64,000 nucleotides of DNA from Hemibagrus wyckioides. Lineage: Eukaryota > Chordata > Actinopteri > Siluriformes > Bagridae. The position numbers and the translations under genes are program-made. Positions 1-14,008 of this stretch are shown piece by piece; position 1 is the first letter of the stretch; each line of letters begins with the position of its first letter. The stretch spans positions 17,030,630 through 17,094,629 of the forward strand of contig NC_080722.1 in assembly GCF_019097595.1 (NCBI RefSeq), in the 5' to 3' direction. The notes under the pieces are model-generated. The model ran no database searches and was not told where the DNA came from. It worked only from the letters and a program-made list of their open reading frames with translations.

Positions 1-590
1 TATGACTCTATGCCAAATTGGTTTAAATGATATCCTCCAGAATTATAAAGTCTAATATAAGTACATGTGAACAGAGAAATGTCTGGAAAAGATCTCATCA
101 CTCTAAATAAACACTTCTTTTAGTTCGACACTTAAATATTTTGCATATTGTGAATATATGCAGGCGTCACAATCTGTTTGCTATATCAATTTTTGGATGT
201 CTGTAAATGGTTCACTTCTAGATTCACCATGACTGTAACACTGTATCAGTGTGTATGTAATTGAGACACGGAGTCTCAGGCCTTTCACCCACAGAGCTTA
301 GTGTGATTCACATATATTTATTTTTAGTGTATTACAATAAATGACATCACAGTCCAAAGTGTTGGGGGGGGGGGACTGTTCATGTTATAAGAGACAAAGA
401 ATTATATTAAAAACCTTTTGCAGCACTTTGTGTTCGCGTTATAACTGCTGATTGTTTTTTGATTATTTTACTGCATGAATTATGATTAATGCTTGCCGTT
501 GATTTTCCATTTGCATTCACACTGTTGTCAGTCTGCTGATGTGCCACTTGGACTTTGCTCAGATTTATTGGTTGTGACTGCGTTTGACAG

Positions 591-3119
591 AGTGAGATCA
601 TCAGACACTGGGGTTATCCAGCGGAAGAGTTCGAGGTGGTCACTGAGGACGGCTACATCCTGAGCGTCAACAGGATACCACACGGCATCCAGAGTAAATT
701 CCAGCAAGGTGAGATTTTAGACATGGTGGGCTCTTAAACCCCTTAACTGGACGCTTAATCTTGATACATGAGCCTGGTTTTTGACGCTCTGTGGCTCTTT
801 TTTTTTTTTTTTTTGCATGGATTTCACATCAGCCCTTCCTCTGTAACAGGGCAGAAGTAATAACACACTCAAACATGGTTTCACACATTCTCAAACATCC
901 TGCATTTCGAAATAGTCACACCACCACAAAGCAAAAGAGAAGTGGGTTTAGGATTAGTCAGCTTTCCCTGTGCAGGGGAGGATCACTCATGCTATTATAA
1001 AACCATGCTTGAACAGAAGGTGCAACCCACGCGTGACCTTGGTTTTAAGTAACATTTTAGTCTTGTGCTTGTGAGCCACAGTTTTATAGACCACCTCTGT
1101 ACTCCATATGCATGTTGATTAAATGAATTAAATAGATCTATTGGGTCAGACCTCTTTCAAGAAAAGGTTGCAAGCAAACACGTTTATTTGAGCTATTCAC
1201 AGGTTGACGGTTCATACTCACCAAGTTCAAGCACACAGTATAGTCTTATTCAATGCAGCAGGAGACATGTTTGATAACCAGGTTTTATTTGGACATATTT
1301 ATGATTCAGGGGCGATTATACACTTAGGTTTATGACACAAATTGCTCAAGGTTGCATTCACTCTATTTCGGCATCTACAGTTCAGTAAAATATCGCTGGT
1401 GGAAATCGTCCTTCTGTTCCTTCATCATTTATATTCTCCATATTTCATTAATGAGCATAGTGATTTCTAAAAGCTGCGCGCATATAATATTTTTACCAGG
1501 GGAAAACTACTGGCACGGAAAAACCATTTCAGCTGTTGGATATCAGCCTCAGTTCTTTACACCAACATGAAATGGTTTCACTGACACAAATCTGTTAGAA
1601 GACTGGAGCCCTGAAAGGATCCTCGGCCATGTGCCATGGGGTTTTTTTTTTCTTTTTTTAGTTAATGAATTTAGAGCTAGATGCGAGGCTGGGTATTTAA
1701 GCTTATTGTCAATAAGTCGAAGTGTGTATGGTTTGAAGTGATTCCTTTATGTTTATGAGCTTTCTGGTAGCTGTGTATGATGGGTAAAATGTCTGTTATC
1801 TGCGAATGACGAATTCTGATGTGTGATAAATAAGTAAAAAGCTCCTCAAACAGTTTATGTTGGTTGATGAGTGTAGTGGTGTCGAGCGTATTCAGTGTGA
1901 TAAGCTTTAGAGCTCAGCAGCAGCTCTGGAGACGCAACTCATTTCCGGCTGTCCCACTTCTCCATGCCACATGGGATAGATAGAGTACAACATGCCCCCG
2001 AGGAACAAAAGACCAAAACTAAACAATTTCTGGAAGAAAGAAGAGATGTCATTCAGGCTTACAAGTTAGGGCAAATGAAAAAAGACAGTTAAGGTAAAAA
2101 AAAACAAAGAAAACCCTAAGGGAGCTGCTATAAAATGGCAGACGTCCATCTAGACCTCTGATGTATTTGAAACGCTTTTTAAACACATTTCTCTTCAGTT
2201 CCTTAATTATGTCTTAAATGCAACAGTCAAGTCATCTGAAATCGAAAAGTGGTTTGAATCGACACTTTCACACGACTGTACTTCCTCTCACATGTCCGGT
2301 GTGGCTAAATCTTGCACAATTTTTGCGTTCACACGAGATTGCTAGTCAGTTATGCAGTAAGTGGTAAACCTCAGTTTTGCAGGTTGAGTTGTGACTTTGG
2401 GTTATGGGGTATGGAGTGGGGGATGGAGCACCAAGAATGGCTGCTGTGAAGTAAAACACTCCTATCAGGTCAGGCTCTGTTTGTGCTCCGGAGAGGACCA
2501 GCTTACTTCCTGTTTCTGATGGAGATCAGTGATAAAGCGTCCCAAAAGTAAATGTGGAAATGCAGTGGGCGACTGGTCTAAAGCTGGTACACATATTCCC
2601 TCTGCTGGCTGCACACAAAATCACTGCTATGTGGGAGATTATGGAAACACCTTAAGTTCATAAGGTGTGAGACATGAGAATGATTAATAAATGCACAGTG
2701 CCCCTGGTGCAAAAAGGGTGAAAGGCCTTGTTTAAGGGCCCAACAGCTTGGCATTGCTGAGGTTTAAAACCATGACCTTCTGCTCAGTAACCCAGAGCCT
2801 TAATGACTAAGCCACCACCGTTTATTGCTTCTCTTTCCTGTTTGTGGCAGAACCCAAGCCTGTGGTGTTCCTTCAGCATGGGCTCCTGGCCGCAGGAAGT
2901 AACTGGGTGACCAACCTTCCCAACACCAGCCTTGGTTTTTTGCTAGCTGATGCTGGGTTTGATGTGTGGATCGGAAACAGCCGTGGGAACACCTGGTCAA
3001 GAAAACACGTCAAGTTCACCCCTGGCCAAAAAGAGTACTGGCAATTTAGGTGGGTTTACCGTTTTACTGTCACACATATTCATTTAGCCTTTTATCCAAC
3101 ATGATTACACAACAACAAC

Positions 3120-3159
<40 letters not shown>

Positions 3160-5739
3160 GCACAATCGAGTATTAAAGATTGAATAATGGAATAATATGA
3201 AATCTAATGCACAGGATAAATAAAATATGACTAGAAAACAGTTCAAATATAAGCACAAAAAAGTGCAAGGAGATAAGAAATACACAAATATAAATGTGTA
3301 TAAATGAAGATATAAATATTTTCTTAACATTTAAAATTCACATTAAAAAAAAAGAAAGGAAATGAAACTATAAAAAGAAAAACGGAGGCAATACTTTCAC
3401 TTGCAGTACAAATCTAAACCATTTTTTTAAGCATTTGAATATAACTAAGTGGTCTGTTTAATACTGATTCATTAACTAGAGCTGCAACTAAGTAATGTTT
3501 CATGTAAACCCAGGTTTCACCATTCATTTCATTTTCTTTTTGTTGTTATTTTGTGTCTTTATGGCAGCCATGATGAAATGGCTAAGAAGGACCTTCCAGC
3601 AGTAATAAACTTCATCACAAAAACCACAAGACAGGAGCAGATTTTCTATGTCGGCCATTCTCAGGGAACCACCATTGGTAATATATTAAGATCCCATCCC
3701 GTGATGCTAGAATGAATCCACCGAGCATGATTTCTTATAAAAGCAGATGTGGCTTGTGATCTTTTTTTTATTGCTCAATTCTGTACATTGAACCACAAAA
3801 TGTGTTCTCTTCACTTGAAAAAACACGACATTTTTCGGAAGTTATTTAGAAAGCATTACTTCAACATTATGGAAGAATTGTGTAGGGTTTACTACGTGAA
3901 GCACCAAGAACCAATTATGCAACAAGATGCTATGCCTAATCTTGCATCTGACATGATCTGTTTGTGCTTTTGCAGCCTTTATGGCATTTTCCACAATGCC
4001 AGAGCTGGCTAGCAAAATAAAGATGTTTTTCGCACTGGCCCCTGTAGCCACAGTGGCCTTCACAGAAAGTCCTATGGGCAAACTGAGTATCCTCCCGGAG
4101 TTTGTCATCTGGGTGAATATGAGCACTTCACATCCACTATTGCACATCACTGACACTCCTCTCAAATGTTTCAATATATTTTCTCTTTAATTCTCAGAAA
4201 TTATTCGGGAACAAAGACTTTTTACCTCAGAGTACTCTCATCAAGTTTTTTGCCACCCAGTTCTGCAGCAAGAAACCAATCAGCGTTTTGTGTGGAAACA
4301 TATTTTTCCTCTTATGTGGTTTCGATGAGAGAAACCTGAACATGGTAAGTTGTTCAGCTGCATGTCTTCGTCCTCAGTTTTGTATTTCCTCTAGTGCAAA
4401 CGAGTGATTTTCAATCCTAGTACATAGCTATAGGATTTTCTTTCTTCTTTCTCTCATCAGACCCGAACGCCTGTGTACACGACACACTGTCCAGCCGGAA
4501 CCTCTGTCCAGAACATGGTGCACTGGGCTCAGGTCAGCACGGTTCACATCATCTCAAGTCTATATTCATTTCTGTTGTATACCTCAGCATCTACTGTATG
4601 TAATACAAAACTTCATAATAAGGAATAGAAATGTAGCCATGCTTCTAAAACACACATGAGTTTCCTCATTAGCTTCAGTAAGATGGCGGTATTTTAGCAG
4701 TCATCTTCTAGAGGATTAGACCAGTTATGGAAAAGCCAGTTTAGAAGTTAGTTACTTTTAGGTTTATATGTTACATTTAATAAAACGACTACATGGTTAG
4801 CAAACCACTACATGGTTAGCACTCACACCTTCGCCCTGTACACAAGGAATTTGCATGTTCTCCCTGTGCTTCAGTTTTAGGCTGATTGACGTCTCTAAAT
4901 TGACTGCAATATGTGATTGGGTGGGTGAGTGTGTGTCTGTGTGTGTGATTGCACCCTACTTTGGGTTGGCACCCTGTCCAGGCCTGACTCCAGGCCCTGT
5001 GTTACTCTGTGTAGGAAGTATAGAGTAAGTGCAACAGTATAGAAAATCAATGGATGGAAAACCACTACATTATTAAGTTATCTGTACTATAAATTTTCTT
5101 GAAAGTATTTACACTCAGCTTCAGTGTTCCTTGGGGATATTCTGTACAATAATCATAGAAATGTTATAAGACCTATCAATAGCCCTGTATTTTCTGTAAT
5201 AGAGATCTTCACTACACAAGGATGCATGCAACTACTCTATTATAGTTGAAACAGTGACAAATGTTTCATGGATAATTTTGTTCGCAGGCTATAAAGAGTA
5301 AGAAACTGATGGCATATGATTACGGAAAGGCTGGAAATATGGCTCATTATAATCAGGTAAGGGAGAGTTTGACTAGTTTTTAAAAACCAAATGTCCATGA
5401 CACTATCACAGGTTTCCAACAAATTACAAGCAGAAATCATTATAGAAGCACAAATATTAGTTGTTGAAGGTCTCTCATAGCTTATTCTGAACTGTCTCAC
5501 ATCAGTCAACTCCTCCTCTGTACTACGTGCGGGACATGAAGGTGCCCACAGCCCTGTGGTCCGGGGGACATGACACGCTGGCAGACCCAAAGGACATGGC
5601 ATTGCTGCTCACACAGATCCCCAACCTGGTGTTTCATCGCAACATCCAGCACTGGGAGCACTTGGACTTCATCTGGGGCCTGGACGCCCCGCAGGAGATG
5701 TACGAACCGATGATCAAGCTGATGAGACAAAACGTCTGA
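591..5739 (+). CDS. Acid lipase, LIPA/LIPF (AB-hydrolase) family, 5' partial
   Basis: Secreted or lysosomal acid lipase that would hydrolyse triacylglycerols or cholesteryl esters. Eight exons join in frame with GT-AG borders: 591-708, 2851-3049, 3568-3677, 3976-4112, 4198-4344, 4461-4532, 5288-5356 and 5506-5739 (stop TGA), giving 361 codons. Seen in the translation: the N-terminal [14 protein letters not shown] block, the oxyanion region VVFLQHGLL, the nucleophile elbow GHSQGTT (exon 3), the paired cysteines of the lid region ([12 protein letters not shown]), the acid residue in SGGHDTLAD and the histidine in [10 protein letters not shown]. The catalytic triad is complete. Family members are about 400 residues long; the missing part is the signal-peptide exon, which lies left of position 1. 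By position next to ankrd22 it matches the human LIPF/K/N/M cluster, but by eye the sequence is at least as close to LIPA, so I give no symbol. It ends tail to tail with ankrd22. Confidence 0.93.
2700..2822 (+). repeat. Teleost interspersed repeat, family S2, fragment
   Basis: Contains the phrases ggccttgtttaagggcccaa and ttctgctcagtaacccagag, typical of a dispersed fish repeat. The same family recurs at 48850-49035. It ends just before lipase exon 2. Confidence 0.6.
3118..3155. repeat. (TAA)n microsatellite in lipase intron
   Basis: About twelve tandem ATA/TAA triplets, preceded by a short CAA run. It lies in the intron after lipase exon 2. Confidence 0.95.
4795..5060 (+). repeat. Teleost retroposon repeat, family S1, degenerate
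   Basis: Recognisable order of phrases: 'ggttagcactcacacctt', 'atttgcatgttctccctgtg', 'ggcaccctgtcca' and a terminal 'atggatgg'. These match the fuller copy at 32925-33222. It sits in the lipase intron between 4532 and 5288. Confidence 0.65.
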
Positions 5740-6202
5740 ACGCCTTTTAGCAACAAATTTTTAAGCATTTTTAGTTTCTAACTCTACAACAACAAGCACT
5801 ATGCATCTCTGACAGAATCCTTAGCCGGGAATTATGGCATTAACATTTTTACTTCCTTTTACATGATTTGTTTGACCTCAGATTTATCCGACATCATCTA
5901 ACACATTTGATCAGTAAACATGCCGTTAGCACAAGCGCTGTGAATGTATCTAAGTGATTACTGAGCCAAGTGTTGATAAGACACTACTTTCCCTAATGTT
6001 TTTCACAGGGTACACTATGTTTAATGTGAACTGAACAGATTTTAGCCTTTTAGCCTCTAATTATGAAGTAATGTTTGATTTTTCTTGGATTGCGAGATTG
6101 TATTTTAAATTTTCTCAAGGCACTTTCTCAAGCTTTTTTTTTTCCCCCCTCTCTCCTTGAAAGATCATTTGACTTACTTTATAAATCAGTGGACTCAAAC
6201 CC

Positions 6203-6226
6203 AATAAACATTCATAATCAAATAAA
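6203..6226 (+). promoter_or_regulatory. Lipase polyadenylation signals
   Basis: Two AATAAA hexamers lie at 6203-6208 and 6221-6226, about 470 bases after the lipase stop codon. They imply a 3' UTR of roughly 0.5 kb. No cleavage site can be seen directly. Confidence 0.6.
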
Positions 6227-6799
6227 ATTGTGGCTCACATTCATTGTAGACCTCAACATTTCAACATTAGTGCGGTTATGTATTGTAGAACGACTGGAAA
6301 AGCGAGTTGTGCTAATATTACTTGTTTGAGAAAATGAAAATGACTGTTAGATTTAGGGACATTGAAAATGACAGAAGCTTAACACAACATTAGAAGCATT
6401 CAAATCATGTGAAATTCATCAGTAAAAACCATACACTTTCTGATGTTTATAAACATTTATATGTAAAATCCAATGCGCAATACTTGTGCGAGAAACATTT
6501 CTTTAAACAAATCACATGAATTGCCATCATAGAGAGAGAGAGAGAAAAAAAGTACAGCCAACCCTGAAACATTAAACACAAAACATCAGTAACACTAAAC
6601 ATTTTACACATGAAGACTGCATCCAGCCTTATCCTATCAACCCTGTGGAACACTCCATACCTAATACTGTTAACTAGTCAACAAATATTTCTCCCAAAGC
6701 TATACAGAACAAAACCTCTGTGGAAAAAGTCTGTTTCAAAGTGTTTAAATGAGAAAATGGTAGTCATGTTTTAAAGTTAAGAGCTCTTATGTATGCTGG
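6227..6799. other. Gap between convergent lipase and ankrd22 3' ends
   Basis: About 570 bases of AT-rich DNA separate the lipase polyA signals from that of ankrd22 on the other strand. It holds a short GA run near 6531-6545 and no coding or repeat signal that I recognise. Confidence 0.6.
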
Positions 6800-6805
6800 T
6801 TTATT
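6800..6805 (-). promoter_or_regulatory. ankrd22: ankrd22 polyadenylation signal
   Basis: TTTATT on the plus strand reads AATAAA on the minus strand, about 90 bases after the ankrd22 stop. This makes a short 3' UTR. Confidence 0.55.
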
Positions 6806-6895
6806 GACCTGAAGACATCTTTTCATTGACACCAGAGTGCTCACAGCTGTTCACCGTATCGAAACGATCCTTTTGCACTCAAATAGAGAATGCGG

Positions 6896-9528
<2,633 letters not shown>

Positions 9529-10680
9529 AGCGCTGTCTCGGTCTCACACACGTGTCGTGTGTAGGAATGTCCCTCTGGATGAGTGATGATGTCACCCGGA
9601 TGATGAAGATGTGTGAAAGTAGTAAAGCTGTGTTTTCTTTTCTCCGGTAATGAATTCTCTGACACTGATCAACCTCCGAGCATTTAGTGACCTTTGTTGC
9701 AATCTTGGGAAATGAAAAAGAAACTATAATATGACGTCAGGCATATAGAGGATGTTACACCTACCGCACCTCCCAGGGCAATGAATGTCGCAACACCCGG
9801 AAGTTATAAGCTTCGTCAGGACACACAGGTGTAGGCAACATGTACAGGTAGAAAGAACTCACCTGAACACATTTAACATATTAGATACTCTCAATGTCTT
9901 GATGCCTAGCTAGGGACTCTTTTATAAAGATTTCCAACCTAAACTAGTGTAATCGTTCATTTACTGCTGAACACTGATTACTTAAAACTGACTGTTAATG
10001 AGCATAGTTATGAACAAGTAGGATTGCCTGCCATCTAGCGAGTGTATGTTGAGAGATGATCAGTGTGTGTTGGTCTTAAATGTGGCCTAAGTTGCTGAGA
10101 AATTTAGAATAGCACCAGGAACGTGTTGGACTTGATGGAAAATGTTTCAGGTTTATTAAAAAAAAAAAAAAAATCATTATTTTAATATCAGCATAAAATA
10201 AGATGTTTTGTACGTTCAAGAGAACACTTAGGCAATATTAGAAAGTCAAATAAATATTCAGTGTAATATTTAGTGATCATATAAAAAATAAATAGTGTGA
10301 TTTTATAATTATTCTTATTCTTATGATTTTATTTTAATTTATTTAATTTATTTTTTTTAATACTGACCACAACAGCATCTGTTGTAGTATGGAAGGCCAC
10401 TGGTGTCAAACTTCCGACAATCAGGTACCCAGAAAATCTCCGCAGATAAGCAATTATAGAAGCATTCAAACTTGCCCATCTGACACGGTTTTTTTAAACT
10501 TGTGTCACATTTTGGGCCCCCTTGTGGTCTGTTTGTCCAACGCGTGCACACACACACACACACACAGACACACACACACACAGAGACAAAGCCCACAGTC
10601 ACTCTTGTCATGTATGTGATTGTATTGACAATTTTGGGCACATTTAATTTCTCACTGGGCAATTCAAACCTGATAGTTCT
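9529..10680. other. Upstream region of ankrd22
   Basis: Non-coding. It contains a CRE/AP-1-like TGATGTCA near 9588 and a poly-A tract near 10157-10173, and its last part holds the (CA)n microsatellite at 10549-10581. I see no clear TATA box or further exon. Confidence 0.4.
10549..10581. repeat. (CA)n microsatellite
   Basis: CACA run interrupted once by CAGACA. Reading frames across it on both strands are repeat artefacts. Confidence 0.95.
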
Positions 10681-11240
10681 GGGAACTTACACTGTTTTAT
10701 ATCAAAGTATCTGCCTCCAGTAACAGTGGAATGAGTTGGTGACTTTTACACTGGCAAGCATGGTGAAGTGCAGTATTGCCTTTGTGTTAAAGAAACATAC
10801 ATGAATAACACAGCAAACAAATCTATGAACATCATTTATGGGCTGAATATTTTGCATTACTTGCATTAATGTCTGCTTTACTGTTTAACACCATCTCCAG
10901 CAGCTGCACGTTCTGCCTCTGTTTCGTGTTCTGTTAAAGTGGTGAAACCAGTTATCTGCCGTATCTTAATGAAAAAGTGTAAAGTGTGCTTTTCTACCAT
11001 AATACATTCTCATTATCAAGCAGATTCATGTGGAGAGCATGGCACTACTAGCAGTAAAAGTATACTGTACCAGTATAAGATACCCAATCAATAGGACAGG
11101 CAAGAGAATAACAATCCAAGAAGGAAAATGTCCTTTTTGCAACGTAATGCAGGCAAGTCCTTTGTTTCTATAGACAGAAAAAAGTCATTATAAGCTCAAG
11201 CAAACACATTCATGCCACAAAAAATCACTACATGAGTATT
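10681..11240 (-). pseudogene. Partial ankrd22 duplicate (exons 3-5), broken
   Basis: This block is a diverged direct copy of 7851-8495, holding exons 5, 4 and 3 of ankrd22 with their introns in the same order and orientation. Lesions seen by aligning the two: the exon-5 copy has lost its acceptor AG (now AC) and has a 6-base deletion; the exon-4 copy has lost about 12 bases that held its donor site; the exon-3 copy has an 11-base deletion (after gagaataacaatc) that shifts the frame. No copies of exons 1, 2 or 6 are present. It lies about 1.2 kb upstream of the ankrd22 start codon, so it is a dead fragment rather than an alternative exon set. Confidence 0.9.
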
Positions 11241-12846
11241 AGTCAGTGGACAGGACTGTGGCTACAACCACATAAATCCGGACAGACCTGAACGCTACAT
11301 TTCTGCTTTAAAATGTTGTCCATCTATACTATTATTTTCAAACATTTTCCAAAACTTGTTCATCCACACTGAAACGTCTGATACTATACTGCGTATGTGT
11401 AAAAATGTAAGAAGGTTTGGTCTGTGTCATTTGGATCCTGCGTTTATTTACTTACTTTATCAGTTTGTTTGAATGGATTTTTAAATGGACAGGCAGAGAG
11501 TTGTTGCTACAGATTACCTGAAATTATATAGCTGTTCATTTTTAGTTGAATGTTTGATATGGCTGTGTCACATGACTAAAAATACTTCATTGTTTTTGAA
11601 TATCTTTATTTTCTCAGTCCACACTACAACGCGAAAACAGCATTTTTAAATGTATCCACTTAGGAGACTTGGAGACTTTTGCCAGACATAATTACCATCT
11701 CAGTATGGACGGAAGGCCAAAACAAGGAGAAAAGTCTGCGTTTTCAAAATGTGGACATACACTGTAAATTGTTGTTACATGATTGTCAGGATTCACCATA
11801 GATCAGAAACATTATGCTTTATTATATTTCTCCCCTGACACAATAAACCTCTTTCCAGACCATTCTCTAGGCCATCTTTCCCAGCTGTGAAGCTTACTGA
11901 CCCTTAATACTTGACTAAACCGATCGATAAATGTTTGAGATTTTCTATTCAGCTGATATGTGTTGTTTTCTTAATACAACAGTGATGTCTAGTATAGGAC
12001 TTTTCAGGGTTCTACACCCTATTTTTAACCCTGCGAAGAGTTGCATATATTTCATATTTGTAATTTAGAAGCAGGGCTGCTATCATTTTACAAACTGTTG
12101 CATTCAATTTTCACATTACTGTACTGCATTTGTTTTGCACATAAGTGAATATTGCAACATAAGTCAACATTGTGCACTTGCACATACAGATATATATAGT
12201 CTATATTTCTATATTTACATAGTCTATATATCTAATTCTGCAGCATAGTTTTATTTTTTATTATGTTTGTGTGCATTTATGTTTGTGTGTGTTTTTATTT
12301 TATTTTTTACATAGTTTTTGTACTTGTCTTTGCATTCACTGTGGACAGCAAAGAAAGAATTTTATTGTACAGGGAAACTTGTTTTCCTCATTGTGCACAT
12401 GACAATAAATGCTTTGAATCTTGATTGCACCTCTTTTTACCCGGGGTTAGTCACATTTTCTCTCAATGATTGTCAGGAATCACTGGGACAGTTCCCTGCC
12501 AGACCACTGGAGGGGGTGCTGCCAGGTGAATCGGCGGAGCCTGCTTTTCTGTTTTCCCTTGTACCTTGTCCCATGCTCGCCAGCCGTTATTTGTGTCTAT
12601 GGTGGTTTGTTTGTTTCCATGTTTCTGCGTTTGTCAGTCCGTATGACGGTTCATGGTTGTTGTCACCTCAAATGTGAAAATAAGAGCGTTAACCCAGGAT
12701 TTAGGATTGTACAGTGTGAAATGTAGGTACAGGTGAGCAGTGTGAAACGTGAAACAAGATTATTCTTTTTATCTAGGGTTTAAAGTGTATGAAGGTTAAC
12801 TATTTCAGGTGTGAAAAGCCCTTTTTTGCATTTGATACATCGGTTA
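11241..12846. other. Non-coding region with old repeats, including a LINE-type tail
   Basis: 11300-11770 has phrases typical of fish MITEs (ccacactacaacgcgaaaac, gtggacatac). 12320-12425 (ctgtggacagcaaagaaaga, atgacaataaatgctttgaa) looks like the 3' end of a fish non-LTR element. No gene was recognised. Confidence 0.45.
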
Positions 12847-13505
12847 ATGCCGAGTTCACACTGCACGATTTTAGCACTGATTTTTAGTCGATGACTAGTT
12901 TTGCAAAATCAAGGCAAATCGGAGCTCGTGCACGCGAGTGGCAATCGTGCAGTGTGAATGACCAAAAACGCGATCTGAGCGAGTCGTCGATGAGTCGCCA
13001 GTCTTACAGTGTGAAAGGAGTTCTAACTGAAAAATACCGCGGTGATGACCTACAGCCAATGAGAGAGCAAGATACAGGGCAGCGGTCAGTTCGGGGAGGA
13101 GTTATAGACCACAATATCAGCAAGCATGGCTTCGGGTCCGAGCACAATATTATAGTTTAATAGAGTTTATAGGTTTTTATCAGAAAGAAAATGAGTATAA
13201 ATAATAAATAAGCTTTACTATAGCATCAAACAGAATTAAAGCAGAAACATTTGCTTGACCAGCCGCATCAGCAGCAGCACATTGCAAAATGATTCATTTG
13301 TTCAATTCTACAGAACGCACAATCCTTGTTCCCCACACTGACCAACTGGATCGCAAACTTTTTGCGAGGTTCCATTTCCAGTCTCGCGCGAGAACTCTGA
13401 TCTCACGTCTGATCTTGAGTTATTTCCTTATTATTTCTCACGTATGTTTGGTTGTGAAACGCAGTTTGCGTACCAGACAGACTTGTCTGTGATTCTTCCT
13501 ATTGT

Positions 13506-13980
13506 GAAGTCATGCAGTGTGAAACCTCCCGTCGCCGATCCATCGTGCAGTGTGAACACAGCCGCGACTGAATGCTACCCTAGATAGTCGTGCAGTGTGA
13601 AACCTCCCGTCGCCGATCCATTGTGCAGTGTGAACACAGCCGCGACTGAATGCTACCCTAGATCAGGGGTAGGCAAGTTCGGTCCTAGAGAGCCGCAATC
13701 CTGCAGAGTTCAGCTGCAACCCTAATCAAACACAACTGAACAAGCTAATCAAGGTCTTCAGGATTACTAAGGCTACAGGCAGGTGAGTTTTTTTCCAGGG
13801 CTGGAGCTGAAATCTGCAGGACTGCGGCTCTCTAGGACCGAACTTGCCTACCCCTGCACTAGATCGTCGTGCAGTGTGAAACCTCCTGTCACCGATCCAT
13901 CGTGCAGCGTGAACATAGCTGCGACTGAATGCTACCCCAGATAGTCGTGTGGTGTGAAAGCAACAGTGATCCGACCACTT
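13506..13980 (+). repeat. Minisatellite, unit about 80 bp, about three copies
   Basis: The unit runs from gtcgtgcagtgtgaaacctc through 'gccgatccatcgtgcag' to 'gcgactgaatgctaccctag'. It is seen at about 13512-13588, 13589-13663 and 13865-13942. The last two copies are split by the MITE at 13664-13856. Part of the larger TIR element. Confidence 0.85.
13664..13856. mobile_element. hAT-type MITE, 193 bp, nested
   Basis: Starts CAGGGGTAGGCAAGTTCGGT and ends with the near-exact inverse (ACCGAACTTGCCTACCCCTG), giving TIRs of over 30 bases. The flanking 8-mers ccctagat (13656-13663) and cactagat (13857-13864) are an 8-bp target duplication with one mismatch, which is the hAT signature. The transcript would fold into a long hairpin. 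Confidence 0.9.
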
Positions 13981-14008
13981 TGAAAGTCGTGCAGTGTGAA
14001 CTCGGCAT

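Larger units (their letters stand above)
12847..14008. mobile_element. Non-autonomous TIR element, Harbinger-like, carrying a minisatellite
   Basis: The ends are inverted repeats of about 22 bases: atgccgagttcacactgcac at the left, and its complement at the right (gtgcagtgtgaactcggcat). The motif 'gtgcagtgtgaa' recurs many times inside. I see no transposase frame. The superfamily is a guess from the TIR style; a 3-bp target duplication is not clear (TTA against CAG). A tandem array and a hAT MITE lie inside. Confidence 0.7.

Noticed and set aside
1..590. Signal-peptide exon of the lipase
   Set aside because: No ATG followed by a hydrophobic leader and a phase-0 donor was found; the exon is taken to lie left of the window.
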